The position numbers and the translations under genes are program-made. DNA of 64,000 nucleotides from Marinilabilia rubra (GTDB lineage Bacteria; Bacteroidota; Bacteroidia; Bacteroidales; Marinilabiliaceae), in NCBI RefSeq assembly GCF_003121985.1, contig NZ_QEWP01000006.1, positions 62,001 through 126,000 on the forward strand, written 5' to 3'. Below, one piece after another: positions 47,095 through 56,623 of this stretch. The notes under the pieces were generated by a model. It saw nothing but the letters and a program-made list of their open reading frames with translations, was not told the origin of the DNA and made no database searches. Numbering within the stretch: the stretch's first letter is position 1; each line of letters starts with the position of its first letter.

Positions 47095-48348
47095 ATGAAA
47101 AAGAGTTTTTTATTCCGAAACGCCATCCTTGCGATCTTCATTGCATTGGGATTCAGTGCCTGTGAAAAGGATGATGAAGTAAGCCTTGCAAACCTGGATG
47201 TACAGCTTGAAGTTGCTGAATCTTTTACAGGTCTGTCCACCGGTGAGGTTTATGTATACATTACCAACACCATCGATAATGGTGTAGATTCTGCATTAAC
47301 CAATGCCGATGGACTGGCTCAGTTTATGAATATTGCCCCCGGGACTTACAATGTATCCGCATCAATGAATTTAACCGAAGAAGAAGCCGGTGCGGCTTCA
47401 GGATACTATGAGGAGATGACCCTGAATGCCGTTGAGAACGATGTTCAGTTAATGGGAGGCATCGATTCACAGGTGTTTATCACTTTGGACGGAGAACCTG
47501 CAAGCAGTCTGGTCATTAAAGAGTTTTACTACAATGGCGCCAATGACCCGACTTATTCTATCATGTTTAAAGATCAATTTGTTGAGATCTACAATAATTC
47601 ATCAGAAGTCGTTTACGCAGATGGCCTTTATCTGGCTAGTCTGGCCCCTTCCAGAAACGGGAATGATGAGAATGATGTTCCACTTTCTCTTGAGATGACC
47701 GAGTATGTATATGCTTCGAAAATACTTCAGGTTCCTGGAAGTGGTGAAGAATATCCAATACAACCCGGCGAAAGCATTGTTGTTTGCTTAAATGCAGTGG
47801 ATTATACCAATGACGGGGCCAATGCTGATATAACCGTCGATTTAAGCACAGCAGACTTTGAAACTTACGCGGTAGATTGGTTGCAATCTCTTGGCAGAAC
47901 CGGAAGTGCATATTTTGATCTGGACAATGTTGATGTGCCAAATATGGAATGCGTTTACCTGAATATTGAGAATTATGGTTGGTTCAACTTTGACATTTCC
48001 AGTTCCAGCATTGTCATTTTCAGAAACGAAAATTTTGAGATAGAGCAGGTTGCTGACCCATCAAAAGATGTTCCCGATTTCAGCGATTATTTTGCTAAAA
48101 TAAATGTGAATGATGTCGTTGATGGCATAGACATGATGTATAACGCTGAAACCAGCGCTTTCAAAAGATTGCCTGAAAAAATCGATGCAGGCTTTAATTT
48201 TATTGAAGGGGAAACATACACCAGTAAAAGTGTACGTAGAAAAGTGGCCAAAGAGGTTGATGGAAGACGTATTCTTTTAGACACCAACAACAGCTCCAAT
48301 GATTTTGAGGTGATAGATTTACCCACTCCACGTGGATTTGGAGAATAA
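47095..48348 (+). CDS. DUF4876-type lipoprotein
   Basis: 417 aa, 17 nt after the TonB receptor. Lipoprotein signal (AIFIALGFSAC). An N-terminal beta-sandwich (TGEVYVYITNTIDNG...APGTYNVSASMNL, about 30-130) is followed by a lamin-tail-like module (LVIKEFYYNGANDP...DQFVEIYNNSSEVVYADGLYLAS, about 145-330). This layout fits DUF4876 proteins, which commonly accompany TonB receptors in Bacteroidota. It is presumably a surface partner of the receptor that helps capture substrate. Binding residues are unknown. Confidence 0.75.
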   Translation: MKKSFLFRNAILAIFIALGFSACEKDDEVSLANLDVQLEVAESFTGLSTGEVYVYITNTIDNGVDSALTNADGLAQFMNIAPGTYNVSASMNLTEEEAGAASGYYEEMTLNAVENDVQLMGGIDSQVFITLDGEPASSLVIKEFYYNGANDPTYSIMFKDQFVEIYNNSSEVVYADGLYLASLAPSRNGNDENDVPLSLEMTEYVYASKILQVPGSGEEYPIQPGESIVVCLNAVDYTNDGANADITVDLSTADFETYAVDWLQSLGRTGSAYFDLDNVDVPNMECVYLNIENYGWFNFDISSSSIVIFRNENFEIEQVADPSKDVPDFSDYFAKINVNDVVDGIDMMYNAETSAFKRLPEKIDAGFNFIEGETYTSKSVRRKVAKEVDGRRILLDTNNSSNDFEVIDLPTPRGFGE

Positions 48349-48359
48349 TTTACCAAAAG

Positions 48360-48486
48360 GGCTGTCTCAAAAGTATAAAATATCAAATGCATGTCATGTT
48401 GAGCGAAGGCGAAACATCTGTTTTTCAAATGAAAAGACCCTTCGACAAGCTCAGAATGACATCTAAATTGGACTTTTGAGACAGCC
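48360..48486. repeat. 127-bp element with perfect 15-bp terminal inverted repeats
   Basis: GGCTGTCTCAAAAGT (48360-48374) and ACTTTTGAGACAGCC (48472-48486) are exact inverses. Internal arms TGTCATGTTGAGCGAAGG and CCTTCGACAAGCTCAGAATG can pair, so the whole folds into a nested hairpin. It sits between two genes of the operon without interrupting either. Confidence 0.8.
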
Positions 48487-48506
48487 TCTGTTAACAATTT
48501 CGGAAG

Positions 48507-50060
48507 ATGAAGAAATTATTGCTCATAGTATTATTCATAGTTCTGTTTTTTGCCAATCATACGCGGGCACAAGACTCTCTGGACAACAATAACGCACTCC
48601 CGGAAAACCTGAACCGGGGTTTCTATATTGAAAAACCCTTGAAGGTATATCGTTTTAATCCGGCAGATTTGCGCTTATGGCAGCATGGAGACTTTTCCAG
48701 CATTGGTGTCAGCGGAAAATATGATGAAGGCAATTTTAAAACTGTAGATGAATTTGATAAAAATGAGCAATTATCCGTAAAGACAGAATCTGTACAATCA
48801 CTGAAAGAATCAAACTGGAAGTTTTACGGGAACTTCACCATGTCCGTTTCCCGCCACGATAATGCCATGTGGAACCTGGGGTACCACAAATCGAAGATAG
48901 GTTCTCCTTTCAGATTATTGATTCAAAGAATGGGCGACTTCAATGTAAAGCATTATGGATTGCAGGGAATAGCGAACAAAAAACTAAATGAAAAAATCTC
49001 AATTGGACTGGGAATTAAGTACAGAGGAGATCTGTATTTCAGAGTCAGCGATACACGAAATGAGTTTTATACTCTGACTTCCGAGTTTTCAGGTGCCATA
49101 AATTATGCCTTAGGAGATAATAAGTACTTATCACTGGGAGCCTCTTATTTCTACAGGAAAGGACAGCCAAATTTCAATAATGAATTTAAAACCAATGGCC
49201 CGGAGTATTACTTATACTTCAATGAAGGATTAGGTGATTTTAATGATTTCTCGATTGATTCTCGTCATTATTGGAAAAATCAAAACCCCAAATATTATGT
49301 GAGTTTCTTTACCGGAGACAAAAACAAATTCTCTATTTCTTATTCCGGGTTTTTTGGAGAAGAAAAATGGGAAAACAAAATAACTTCAACCTTAGTGCAG
49401 AATGCCAAAGACCTCTACAAGTATGAATACTTTGAAAACAAGTTATTGACCTCCCACTACATTAGCAAGGAGGCCTATAAGCTCTTCAATTTTATTGAAT
49501 CTGTCTACATAAGCGGAACCGGATATAAGAATACAGGCGTATTCCAAAAAACATATAACTATGAGGGACTGGATATCAATAGCAGCTCAGAACTTATCAG
49601 ACCTCAGGCAGACCTGTTTTATCGCAGTTCTATGGACTTTTTCTTTGAATCAAAAAGCAAAAAAGACATGGTTTATGCGCATCAGATAGACTACACCAAT
49701 TTATCGGTAAAATTAAAAACAGGCTATAGAAAACAGTTTAATCCGCTTAATGCTCTTGCTCTGGACCTCGAATTTTTATACAAGCAAAATATAAACTTTA
49801 CTCACAATGTCGTTTCAGCAGGATCGAAACCCTATACATTGAATCTGGCATACAATGAAGTTGCCTATCATGCCGCTGATTTCTATCAGATCGGTGGAGA
49901 CATCACCTGGTTTAAAAAGGTCAAAAAGATGGGCCTGGAATTTAAGCTTGGATATAAGCTTATTAATCCTGCCAATATTCCGGTAAGTAATAATTATTCA
50001 ACCATTAACACTGACACCCAAAGAGAATATCTTGAAACGAGTTTGGAAATTTACTTTTAA
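48507..50060 (+). CDS. DUF6850-type outer-membrane beta-barrel protein
   Basis: 517 aa. The signal peptide ends at FFANHTRAQ. The remainder alternates amphipathic strands with aromatic ends (NWKFYGNFTMSVSRHDNAMWNLGYHKSK; SIGLGIKYRGDLYFRV; KYLSLGASYFYRKGQ) and finishes LETSLEIYF, a barrel-insertion signal with C-terminal Phe. No plug or TonB box. It matches what I know of DUF6850 barrels found beside DUF4876. Possibly a second pore or exporter of the uptake system; function unknown. Confidence 0.75.
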   Translation: MKKLLLIVLFIVLFFANHTRAQDSLDNNNALPENLNRGFYIEKPLKVYRFNPADLRLWQHGDFSSIGVSGKYDEGNFKTVDEFDKNEQLSVKTESVQSLKESNWKFYGNFTMSVSRHDNAMWNLGYHKSKIGSPFRLLIQRMGDFNVKHYGLQGIANKKLNEKISIGLGIKYRGDLYFRVSDTRNEFYTLTSEFSGAINYALGDNKYLSLGASYFYRKGQPNFNNEFKTNGPEYYLYFNEGLGDFNDFSIDSRHYWKNQNPKYYVSFFTGDKNKFSISYSGFFGEEKWENKITSTLVQNAKDLYKYEYFENKLLTSHYISKEAYKLFNFIESVYISGTGYKNTGVFQKTYNYEGLDINSSSELIRPQADLFYRSSMDFFFESKSKKDMVYAHQIDYTNLSVKLKTGYRKQFNPLNALALDLEFLYKQNINFTHNVVSAGSKPYTLNLAYNEVAYHAADFYQIGGDITWFKKVKKMGLEFKLGYKLINPANIPVSNNYSTINTDTQREYLETSLEIYF

Positions 50061-50072
50061 TAAAATAACGAA

Positions 50073-51026
50073 ATGAAAAGAGTTACAACCACTATTCTGA
50101 TTCTTGTTTTGGCGCTGAATGTGTCATTTGCAAAAAAGAAAAAAACAAAAGACGATACATATTCCAGTGATTTACCTGCTTATGTGATTTACAATTCAAA
50201 AGGGGAAAAGGTTAGTTTTTCAAAAATGATGGAAGAACTATATAATCATGACATTTGCTTATTTGGGGAAATGCATGATGACCCGATTGCGCATTGGCTT
50301 GAAAAACAAGTCACCCAAAAGCTGGTTGAGGAGAAAGGCTCAAACCTTGTGTTGGGGGGCGAAATGTGGGAAGCAGACCACCAATTACTGATGGATGAAT
50401 TTATGATCCACGGCCTTGTGGATAAAAAAATGTACGTTGAAAGCGCCAAAAACTGGCCTAATTTCAGAGACTACAAGCCCTTATTGGGAATCGCATTGAG
50501 AAACAACCTCAAATTCGTATGCACGAATATACCCCGCCGCTATGCAAGGGTTATTTATAAAAAAGGCATTGAATACCTGGATAGTTTGCCAAAACAGGCT
50601 TATCAGTATCTGCCCCCTATGCCTGTTCACTTCGATTTAACACAACCTGCCTATGCTAATATGCTAAGTGTTTTTGATCAGGATGATGAAGCAAAAAACA
50701 AGCACCATGCAGGAGCAGCATCGGCTATGATGAATTACAAGGGATCAAACCTGGTAAAAGCACAGGCTATTAAGGACGCTACCATGGCCCACCGTATTCT
50801 TCAGAACTGGGAGGAAGGACAGTATTTCCTGCATTACAATGGCACTTATCATTCGAAATTCTACGATAGCATCTATTACTACCTGAAATATTACAACCCC
50901 GATGTGGATATTGTTACCATTCACACCTGGGAAGCTGAAAATGTCATGGAACTTCCGGAATCGGAGAATGCCGCAGATTTTAATATTATGATCCCTGCAT
51001 CAATGCCTGCAACATACGATCAGTAA
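50073..51026 (+). CDS. ChaN-family iron/haem-binding protein
   Basis: 317 aa, 12 nt after the barrel gene. The signal peptide ends at LALNVSFA; unlike classical ChaN lipoproteins no lipobox Cys is visible. The ChaN signature CLFGEMHDDPIAHWLEKQV (about residues 65-83) carries the conserved Glu/His residues. GGEMWEADHQLLMDEFM, ATMAHRIL and YFLHYNGTYHSKF follow at the expected places. ChaN of Campylobacter binds haem cofacially and is iron-regulated. Together with the TonB receptor this is the strongest pointer to iron/haem acquisition in the operon. Confidence 0.88.
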   Translation: MKRVTTTILILVLALNVSFAKKKKTKDDTYSSDLPAYVIYNSKGEKVSFSKMMEELYNHDICLFGEMHDDPIAHWLEKQVTQKLVEEKGSNLVLGGEMWEADHQLLMDEFMIHGLVDKKMYVESAKNWPNFRDYKPLLGIALRNNLKFVCTNIPRRYARVIYKKGIEYLDSLPKQAYQYLPPMPVHFDLTQPAYANMLSVFDQDDEAKNKHHAGAASAMMNYKGSNLVKAQAIKDATMAHRILQNWEEGQYFLHYNGTYHSKFYDSIYYYLKYYNPDVDIVTIHTWEAENVMELPESENAADFNIMIPASMPATYDQ

Positions 51027-51122
51027 GGATTAAAAGCAGTGAGTCAAACTTCTAGTGCTATTAAAAAGTCATATTGATTATATGTTTTATATCAGTATTG
51101 GCTTTTTCGTAAATTTTTTAAT

Positions 51123-52442
51123 ATGAAAAATCTGATATATTTTTTTTTATTGGCAATTCCATCCATTCTAATGGCCAAGGAGAAGCCGGTGGTGGATTTT
51201 ATTGAATACGATTTAGACAATGGGTTGCATGTGATTATTTATCATGATGTAAATGAACCCAATGTCATTGTGGGAACAAAATATCATGTGGGCTCAAAAA
51301 ACGAAGATCCGGACCGCACGGGATTTGCCCATTTCTTCGAACACCTGCTGTTCCATGGCACCAAAAACATTCCGCAGGGAGAGTTCGAAAATACCATTAT
51401 GAATGCGGGAGGCTACTGTAATGCATACACCAGTTATGATGTAACCTATTATTATCAGCTTTTACCGGCCCATGAATACAAGCTGGGATTATGGGCCGAG
51501 TCGGAAAGAATGCTGCATCCCGTAATTACCGAAGAAGGTATCAACCGTGAAAGGGAAATCGTCAAGGAGGAAAAACGTATGCGATACGACAATAAACCTC
51601 TTGGTAATGCCTATAACGATATGATGGGAGCCATGTTTCCTTATGAGACTTACGGGCATGGCATGATAGGTTCTATGGAAGATTTAAATGCATCCTCCAT
51701 TAAGGACTTTGATGCTTTTTTTGAAAAGTATTATGTGCCCAACAATGCATGTTTAGTGGTAGCAGGCAACGTTAACATACCTGACACAAAACAATGGATT
51801 GAATATTACTTCAAGGATATCCCCAAAGGGAATGCCATTAAAAGACCAACCAACTTTGATCCCCCTTCAAAAAAAGAAAAGATCATTGAAAAAACGAAAG
51901 AGGGATTAAAGAAAACAGCCGTGGCATTAAATTATTATGCTATGCCTGAGACCCATGATGATGCCTATGTTATGAATGTTATTGCTGCCATTCTATCCGG
52001 AAATAGTGACTATTCATATTTCGAAAAAGAAATTTTAGAAGAGGAAGATACCATAATAAACCACGTATCTGCCTCATCAGAGCTTTGGGAGAAAGTTGGC
52101 GCTTTAAGGATAAAAGGAAAATTAGATGTGGCAAATCAGGAAGAATACCTGATATCAAAGGTTGAAAACCAATTGGAGAGGTTAAAAAATGAGCCGGTAG
52201 AAGATTATGTGTTGCAACAGGTTTTGAATGCCTTTGAGGTAAACTATACCGATTTTTATTTTCATGCAGAATCATTGGCAGATATGATAACCAATTATTA
52301 CCATTTATGGGGTGATGCCAGCGAGTTTAACAATGCAATTGAGCATTATACCAGTATAACTTCGGAAGATATTCAACGGGTGGCCAGAAAATATTTTACA
52401 AAAGACAATCGTGTTACCATTATTTATCATCCTGAAAAGTAG
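51123..52442 (+). CDS. M16 zinc metallopeptidase, catalytic subunit
   Basis: 439 aa with signal peptide (FFLLAIPSILMA). The inverted zinc motif HFFEH (70-74) lies in RTGFAHFFEHLLFHGT, and the downstream glutamate is in NREREIVKEEKR (about 146-150). The N-terminal core is followed by the usual inactive second M16 repeat (about 190-430). About half the size of pitrilysin, it resembles the active chain of two-subunit M16 enzymes; the next gene supplies the inactive chain. M16 enzymes degrade small proteins inside a closed chamber, and one (FusC) digests imported ferredoxin in Pectobacterium. Confidence 0.92.
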   Translation: MKNLIYFFLLAIPSILMAKEKPVVDFIEYDLDNGLHVIIYHDVNEPNVIVGTKYHVGSKNEDPDRTGFAHFFEHLLFHGTKNIPQGEFENTIMNAGGYCNAYTSYDVTYYYQLLPAHEYKLGLWAESERMLHPVITEEGINREREIVKEEKRMRYDNKPLGNAYNDMMGAMFPYETYGHGMIGSMEDLNASSIKDFDAFFEKYYVPNNACLVVAGNVNIPDTKQWIEYYFKDIPKGNAIKRPTNFDPPSKKEKIIEKTKEGLKKTAVALNYYAMPETHDDAYVMNVIAAILSGNSDYSYFEKEILEEEDTIINHVSASSELWEKVGALRIKGKLDVANQEEYLISKVENQLERLKNEPVEDYVLQQVLNAFEVNYTDFYFHAESLADMITNYYHLWGDASEFNNAIEHYTSITSEDIQRVARKYFTKDNRVTIIYHPEK

Positions 52443-52448
52443 AGAAAC

Positions 52449-53903
52449 ATGAAAAAGATAATATTATCACTTACTGTTCTGTTTATTTGTTTCTCAATTA
52501 AGGCCCAGGTGGACAGAACCCATGCTCCCGAACCCAACAGACCTGAAAAATTGGATGTAGGCGTTCTAATTCCAATAAAAATGGATAATGGCATGCAGGT
52601 TTATTTAGCACCTGTGAAAAAATATCCAAAATTCACCCTTACTTTAAATATTGAACAGCCTGGCTTTAAAGAGGACGAGAGACAGGAAGAAAAAGGCATA
52701 TTGCTGAAGGCCTACTATGCCAAATTATCGAAAAAATACCCCGGAGGGGAAATCGACTCACTGGTTAACTTAAAAGGGGCCATGCTAAATGCAACAACTA
52801 CTGGTGGAACCATAAAGGGGATGAATCGGGATATAGAACCACTGCTCGATATGTATACCGATCTTCTGTTTCATCCTGTCGTCAAAGAAGAATACATAAA
52901 GACTGAAGCGGAAGAATATGAAAAGTCGCAGGAGAATAAAGACCCATCAGCTTCTGTTTATGGTAATGATGAATTTAACCCGGAAAATTTAATCGATTCA
53001 TTATTGCACGGTTCGTCCGCTAAACAAGAAATAAACAAGAAGATTGCTCTCAACTATGATAGTATTGGAATAGAAGAGGTAGAAGATTTTGTAGAAAAAA
53101 GAATTGCCTCAAATAATGCAGTTGCCGTACTCATTGGCGATTTCACCCCAAAAGAAACCAAAAGACTAATGCAAAAATATTTTGGTAACTGGCAGCCAGG
53201 GAAATCTTACAGCAGGGAGCGGCAAATAAAATCGGACAAAGCCATCATTAAAAACCGGAAAATATACGTGGTTGATAAACCCAATAATGTTCAATCAAGA
53301 ATAAATGTTAACTGGATTATGGGTGATGCCTATCCGCATGACGAAAACAGTGTTAAAGTAGAAGTGCTTAACGAAATCCTCGGAGAAAGTCAGCTTTCAT
53401 ATTTGTATAAAAACATAAGAGAAGACAAAGGTCTGTGCTACTTTGTCAGATCAAGCCTCACTCCTGATGATAATGGTGGAAGAGCCACAATATGGACAAC
53501 CGTACGTACCGATCAAACTGCCTATGCCCTTGAGAATATTATTCTTGAAATGTTGCGAATTAGAAATTTCGATGTTTCTGATGAGGATCTTAAGATTGCC
53601 AAAAGCAGTTTAATTGGAGAATTTACCCGCTCCTTAAGTGGCATTGCCCCCATTCCTTATATGTCTTTTGCTATGACCAAGGATTTCTATAATTTGCCTG
53701 ATGATTATTTACAAACAAGGGTTTCTAAATATTACGAAGTAACAACGGATGACATTCGCGAAATGGCAAAAAAATATGTAAAGCCCTTTGAATCCGTGGT
53801 TATCGTCAATGGCAAAGCCAGTGAACTAAAAGGTACTTTGGAAAAATTTGGGGAGGTAACTTATTTGGATGAAAAAGGAAACGAATTAATTTTTGAACAA
53901 TAA
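52449..53903 (+). CDS. M16-like peptidase, non-catalytic partner
   Basis: 484 aa, starting 6 nt after the catalytic gene. Signal peptide (SLTVLFICFSIKAQ). The M16 fold is recognisable: an N-terminal domain beginning at LIPIKMDNGMQVYLAPV, and NNAVAVLIGDFTPKETKRLMQKYFGNW. C-terminal hallmarks follow: LNEILGESQLSYLYKNIREDKGLCYFVRSSL, with a conserved R/Y pair for substrate backbone binding. The zinc motif HxxEH is absent, as in beta chains of mitochondrial-processing-type heterodimers. It should pair with the preceding subunit. Confidence 0.88.
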   Translation: MKKIILSLTVLFICFSIKAQVDRTHAPEPNRPEKLDVGVLIPIKMDNGMQVYLAPVKKYPKFTLTLNIEQPGFKEDERQEEKGILLKAYYAKLSKKYPGGEIDSLVNLKGAMLNATTTGGTIKGMNRDIEPLLDMYTDLLFHPVVKEEYIKTEAEEYEKSQENKDPSASVYGNDEFNPENLIDSLLHGSSAKQEINKKIALNYDSIGIEEVEDFVEKRIASNNAVAVLIGDFTPKETKRLMQKYFGNWQPGKSYSRERQIKSDKAIIKNRKIYVVDKPNNVQSRINVNWIMGDAYPHDENSVKVEVLNEILGESQLSYLYKNIREDKGLCYFVRSSLTPDDNGGRATIWTTVRTDQTAYALENIILEMLRIRNFDVSDEDLKIAKSSLIGEFTRSLSGIAPIPYMSFAMTKDFYNLPDDYLQTRVSKYYEVTTDDIREMAKKYVKPFESVVIVNGKASELKGTLEKFGEVTYLDEKGNELIFEQ

Positions 53904-53923
53904 GCAAAACTAAACTCAAAAGG

Positions 53924-53964
53924 AAAGGCCGTCTCGGAAGCATAATCTGAGAGGGCCTTTTTTA
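53924..53964 (+). terminator. Terminator of the TonB/ChaN/M16 operon
   Basis: AAAGGCC-GTCTC / GAGA-GGGCCTTT stem followed by a T run. Confidence 0.8.
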
Positions 53965-54045
53965 TTTTAAACCCGTTTTTTTTCCCATCACAACCTCCAA
54001 GTCACTTTCTTTGTTAATTTTGTGGCACTACATTATATTTTTACT

Positions 54046-54501
54046 ATGCAAAATCCGGAAAATCACAAGAAACAACAATTATTGGATCGCCGATATTTAG
54101 ATATGGCCCGCATATGGGCAAAAAACAGCTATTGCCAAAGAAGGCAGGTAGGTGCGCTTCTTGTCAAAGATAAAATGATCATCAGCGATGGTTACAACGG
54201 GACACCTTCCGGCTTTGAGAATATTTGTGAAGACGAAAACAACAAAACCAAGCCCTATGTGCTTCATGCCGAAGCCAATGCCATTACCAAGGTTGCTCAA
54301 TCAGGCAACAGTTCAAGGGGGGCCACCTTGTATGTAACCTCTTCCCCCTGCCTCGAATGCGCCAAACTGATTATTCAGGCCGGGATATGCAGGGTTGTTT
54401 TTTCAGAAAAATACAGGGTTGAGGACGGCATTAAGCTGCTTGAGCGGGCAAAAACAGAGGTCGTTCAATTAGAATTTCGAGATCCAGAGGAACTTCCTTA
54501 A
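54046..54501 (+). CDS. dCMP/deoxycytidylate deaminase family protein
   Basis: 151 aa from ATG 54046; a GTG at 54022 is in frame, but the ATG gives the normal N-terminus. TTTG at 54010 and TATATTTT at 54034 form a possible promoter just ahead. Zinc site: HAEAN (H74, E76) and PCLEC (C102, C105), the cytidine-deaminase signature. DGYNGTPSGFENICED is the dCMP-deaminase substrate loop. It converts dCMP to dUMP for thymidylate synthesis. Followed after 86 nt by the S41 protease gene. Confidence 0.92.
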   Translation: MQNPENHKKQQLLDRRYLDMARIWAKNSYCQRRQVGALLVKDKMIISDGYNGTPSGFENICEDENNKTKPYVLHAEANAITKVAQSGNSSRGATLYVTSSPCLECAKLIIQAGICRVVFSEKYRVEDGIKLLERAKTEVVQLEFRDPEELP

Positions 54502-54587
54502 TCAAGGTACAATTATTGCAGGAATTAACCGAACCAAAATACATTCTTTTGGCTTCTCCGGCCGGAAGAAAGAAGACAGGAAAAAAG

Positions 54588-56294
54588 ATGACAGAAAAGA
54601 AGAACTCAAAAAGACAGATTTACCTTCCAATCATACTTGCCGTTGTACTTGTCGCCGGCATGCTCATTGGCCGAATGACCAGTCCCTCCGGGAATGGCAA
54701 ATCAGGTCAGAGACTCATGATGTATCCGGAAGCCGGCAAGCTCCAGACCATCATCAATTTGATTGATGAGCAATATGTCGACAGTATTGATACAGATCAG
54801 CTGGTAGAGAATATCATACCTGATGTATTAAAGAAATTAGACCCTCATACCGTTTACATTCCTCCCAAAGATCTGGAAGCTGCCAACCAGGAGCTGGAAG
54901 GAAATTTTGGAGGAATTGGCGTGCAATTCAGCATGCAGAACGATACAGTGCTGGTCATAAGTGTGGTTTCAGGAGGCCCTTCCGAAAAGGTGGGAATCTT
55001 GCCCGGGGACAGAATTATTACCGTAAATGATTCTGTTATTGCCGGCGTGGATACCCCAACCAATGAGGTGGTCAACATGCTGAGAGGAGACATTGGCACC
55101 AAAGTAAATGTGGGCATTCAACGAAGAAACAAAGATAAATTACTGGATTTTGAGATCACCCGGGGAAATATTCCGCTTTACAGTGTGGATGTATCCTACA
55201 TGGTGACAGACTCCATCGGCTACATAAAAGTCAATCGGTTTGCCCGCAATACCTATCAGGAGCTGCTTTCAGCACTGGCAAAACTGAAAGCCAACAACTG
55301 CAAAAGCATCATCATGGACCTTCGTCAGAATTCGGGCGGCTACCTGGATATCGCTATCAGCATGGTCAATGAGTTTCTTGACAAAGGTGACATGATCGTT
55401 TATACTGAAGGGGTCAACAGCAAACGCCAGGATGTTTATGCCAACGGATCCGGGTCCTGTAAAGACACTGAAGTTACGGTCCTCATTGATGAATTCAGTG
55501 CTTCGGCGAGTGAAATTTTTGCGGGAGCAATGCAGGACAATGATCGCGGGCTGGTTGTTGGACGACGCTCTTTTGGCAAAGGTTTGGTTCAGCAACAATT
55601 CCCGGTTCCTGCAGGAGGAGCCCTCAGATTAACGATAGCCCGTTATTATACCCCAAGCGGCCGCTGTATACAGAAACCTTACGAAAACGGTGTGGAAGAC
55701 TATTACAAAGACATTATTCACAGATATGAACATGGGGAGTTCTTTGAAAGAGACAGCATTGATGTCAATGATTCTTTAATGTATGAAACGGTGGGAGGCC
55801 GCACAGTATATGGTGGCGGTGGCATTATGCCCGACTACTTCGTTCCTACAGATACATCCGATCGCAGCGAGTATTATTATAACCTGCGCGAGCAGGGAAT
55901 ACTTTATCAGTTTGCTCTTGAATACAGCGACAACAATCGTTCTGAGCTTTCTAAATATGAAACAGCCAATGAATTGAAGGGATATCTGGATCAGCAGCCA
56001 ATAGCAAAAATGCTTACCGATTTTGCCAGTCAGAAAGGCATTAAATTCAACCGGAAAGAATTTCAGGTTTCTAAAGAATTATTGAAAGTGGAAGCTAAAG
56101 CGTATATTGCCCGCAACATAATAGACAATGAAGGTTTTTACCCAATCATTAGTGAGCAGGATGAAGTGCTTCAGAAGGCCGTTGAACTGATCAAATCAGA
56201 TGCCGATTCAGTTTTGCAGACCTCGGCAAACACGGAGGCAGAAATGGAGCAGGATATAGCCGCAACCGAAATGGAAGCGGCTGCAATGAATTAA
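54588..56294 (+). CDS. S41 family C-terminal processing peptidase
   Basis: 568 aa from ATG 54588 (MTEKKNSKRQIYLPI); the frame opens earlier but without a plausible start. An N-terminal membrane anchor (LPIILAVVLVAGMLIG) is followed by a helical part and a PDZ domain (about 105-185, GIGVQFSMQND...GILPGDRIITVND). The S41 core shows IIMDLRQNSGGYLD, the catalytic Ser of DEFSASASEIF (about S306) and the catalytic Lys of RRSFGKG (K331). A C-terminal helical extension (about 440-568) is typical of Bacteroidota homologues. It is a periplasmic protease that trims C-termini and is often linked to envelope maintenance. Confidence 0.93.
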   Translation: MTEKKNSKRQIYLPIILAVVLVAGMLIGRMTSPSGNGKSGQRLMMYPEAGKLQTIINLIDEQYVDSIDTDQLVENIIPDVLKKLDPHTVYIPPKDLEAANQELEGNFGGIGVQFSMQNDTVLVISVVSGGPSEKVGILPGDRIITVNDSVIAGVDTPTNEVVNMLRGDIGTKVNVGIQRRNKDKLLDFEITRGNIPLYSVDVSYMVTDSIGYIKVNRFARNTYQELLSALAKLKANNCKSIIMDLRQNSGGYLDIAISMVNEFLDKGDMIVYTEGVNSKRQDVYANGSGSCKDTEVTVLIDEFSASASEIFAGAMQDNDRGLVVGRRSFGKGLVQQQFPVPAGGALRLTIARYYTPSGRCIQKPYENGVEDYYKDIIHRYEHGEFFERDSIDVNDSLMYETVGGRTVYGGGGIMPDYFVPTDTSDRSEYYYNLREQGILYQFALEYSDNNRSELSKYETANELKGYLDQQPIAKMLTDFASQKGIKFNRKEFQVSKELLKVEAKAYIARNIIDNEGFYPIISEQDEVLQKAVELIKSDADSVLQTSANTEAEMEQDIAATEMEAAAMN

Positions 56295-56318
56295 ATTAAT
56301 CGAACAAAGCAGAATGCT

Positions 56319-56585
56319 ATGGGTACATTACTAAAAATAATCCTTTTCGCCGTTCTTTTCTATTACATTTTCAAAGGTATATTTCGTTTTCTTTTTCCAT
56401 TTTTGCTATCTAACCAGGCAAAAAAGATGCAAAGAAAACAGGAGGAAGCCCAACGAGATTATTTTAACAAGCAAAAGCACGAAGAAGGGAAAGTTACCAT
56501 CGAATACGATTCTTCACAAAAGCAATCAAATAAGAAGAATCATGGAAACACAGGAGAATACGTTGATTACGAGGAAGTAAAATAG
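56319..56585 (+). CDS. DUF4834-type small membrane protein
   Basis: 88 aa. An N-terminal TM/amphipathic stretch (LLKIILFAVLFYYIFKGIFRFLFPFLL) is followed by a charged, glutamine- and lysine-rich tail ending YVDYEEVK. Size, FPFLLSNQAKKMQ and the tail motif fit the Bacteroidota DUF4834 family of unknown function. It is probably co-transcribed with the protease gene 24 nt upstream. Confidence 0.8.
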   Translation: MGTLLKIILFAVLFYYIFKGIFRFLFPFLLSNQAKKMQRKQEEAQRDYFNKQKHEEGKVTIEYDSSQKQSNKKNHGNTGEYVDYEEVK

Positions 56586-56592
56586 TTACCAT

Positions 56593-56623
56593 AAAAAAAG
56601 CGCCTCAAAAAGGCGCTTTTTTT
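56593..56623. terminator. Bidirectional terminator
   Basis: AAAAAGCGCCT / AGGCGCTTTTT hairpin between the convergent DUF4834 and ilvE genes. The stop of ilvE lies at its right foot. Confidence 0.9.
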
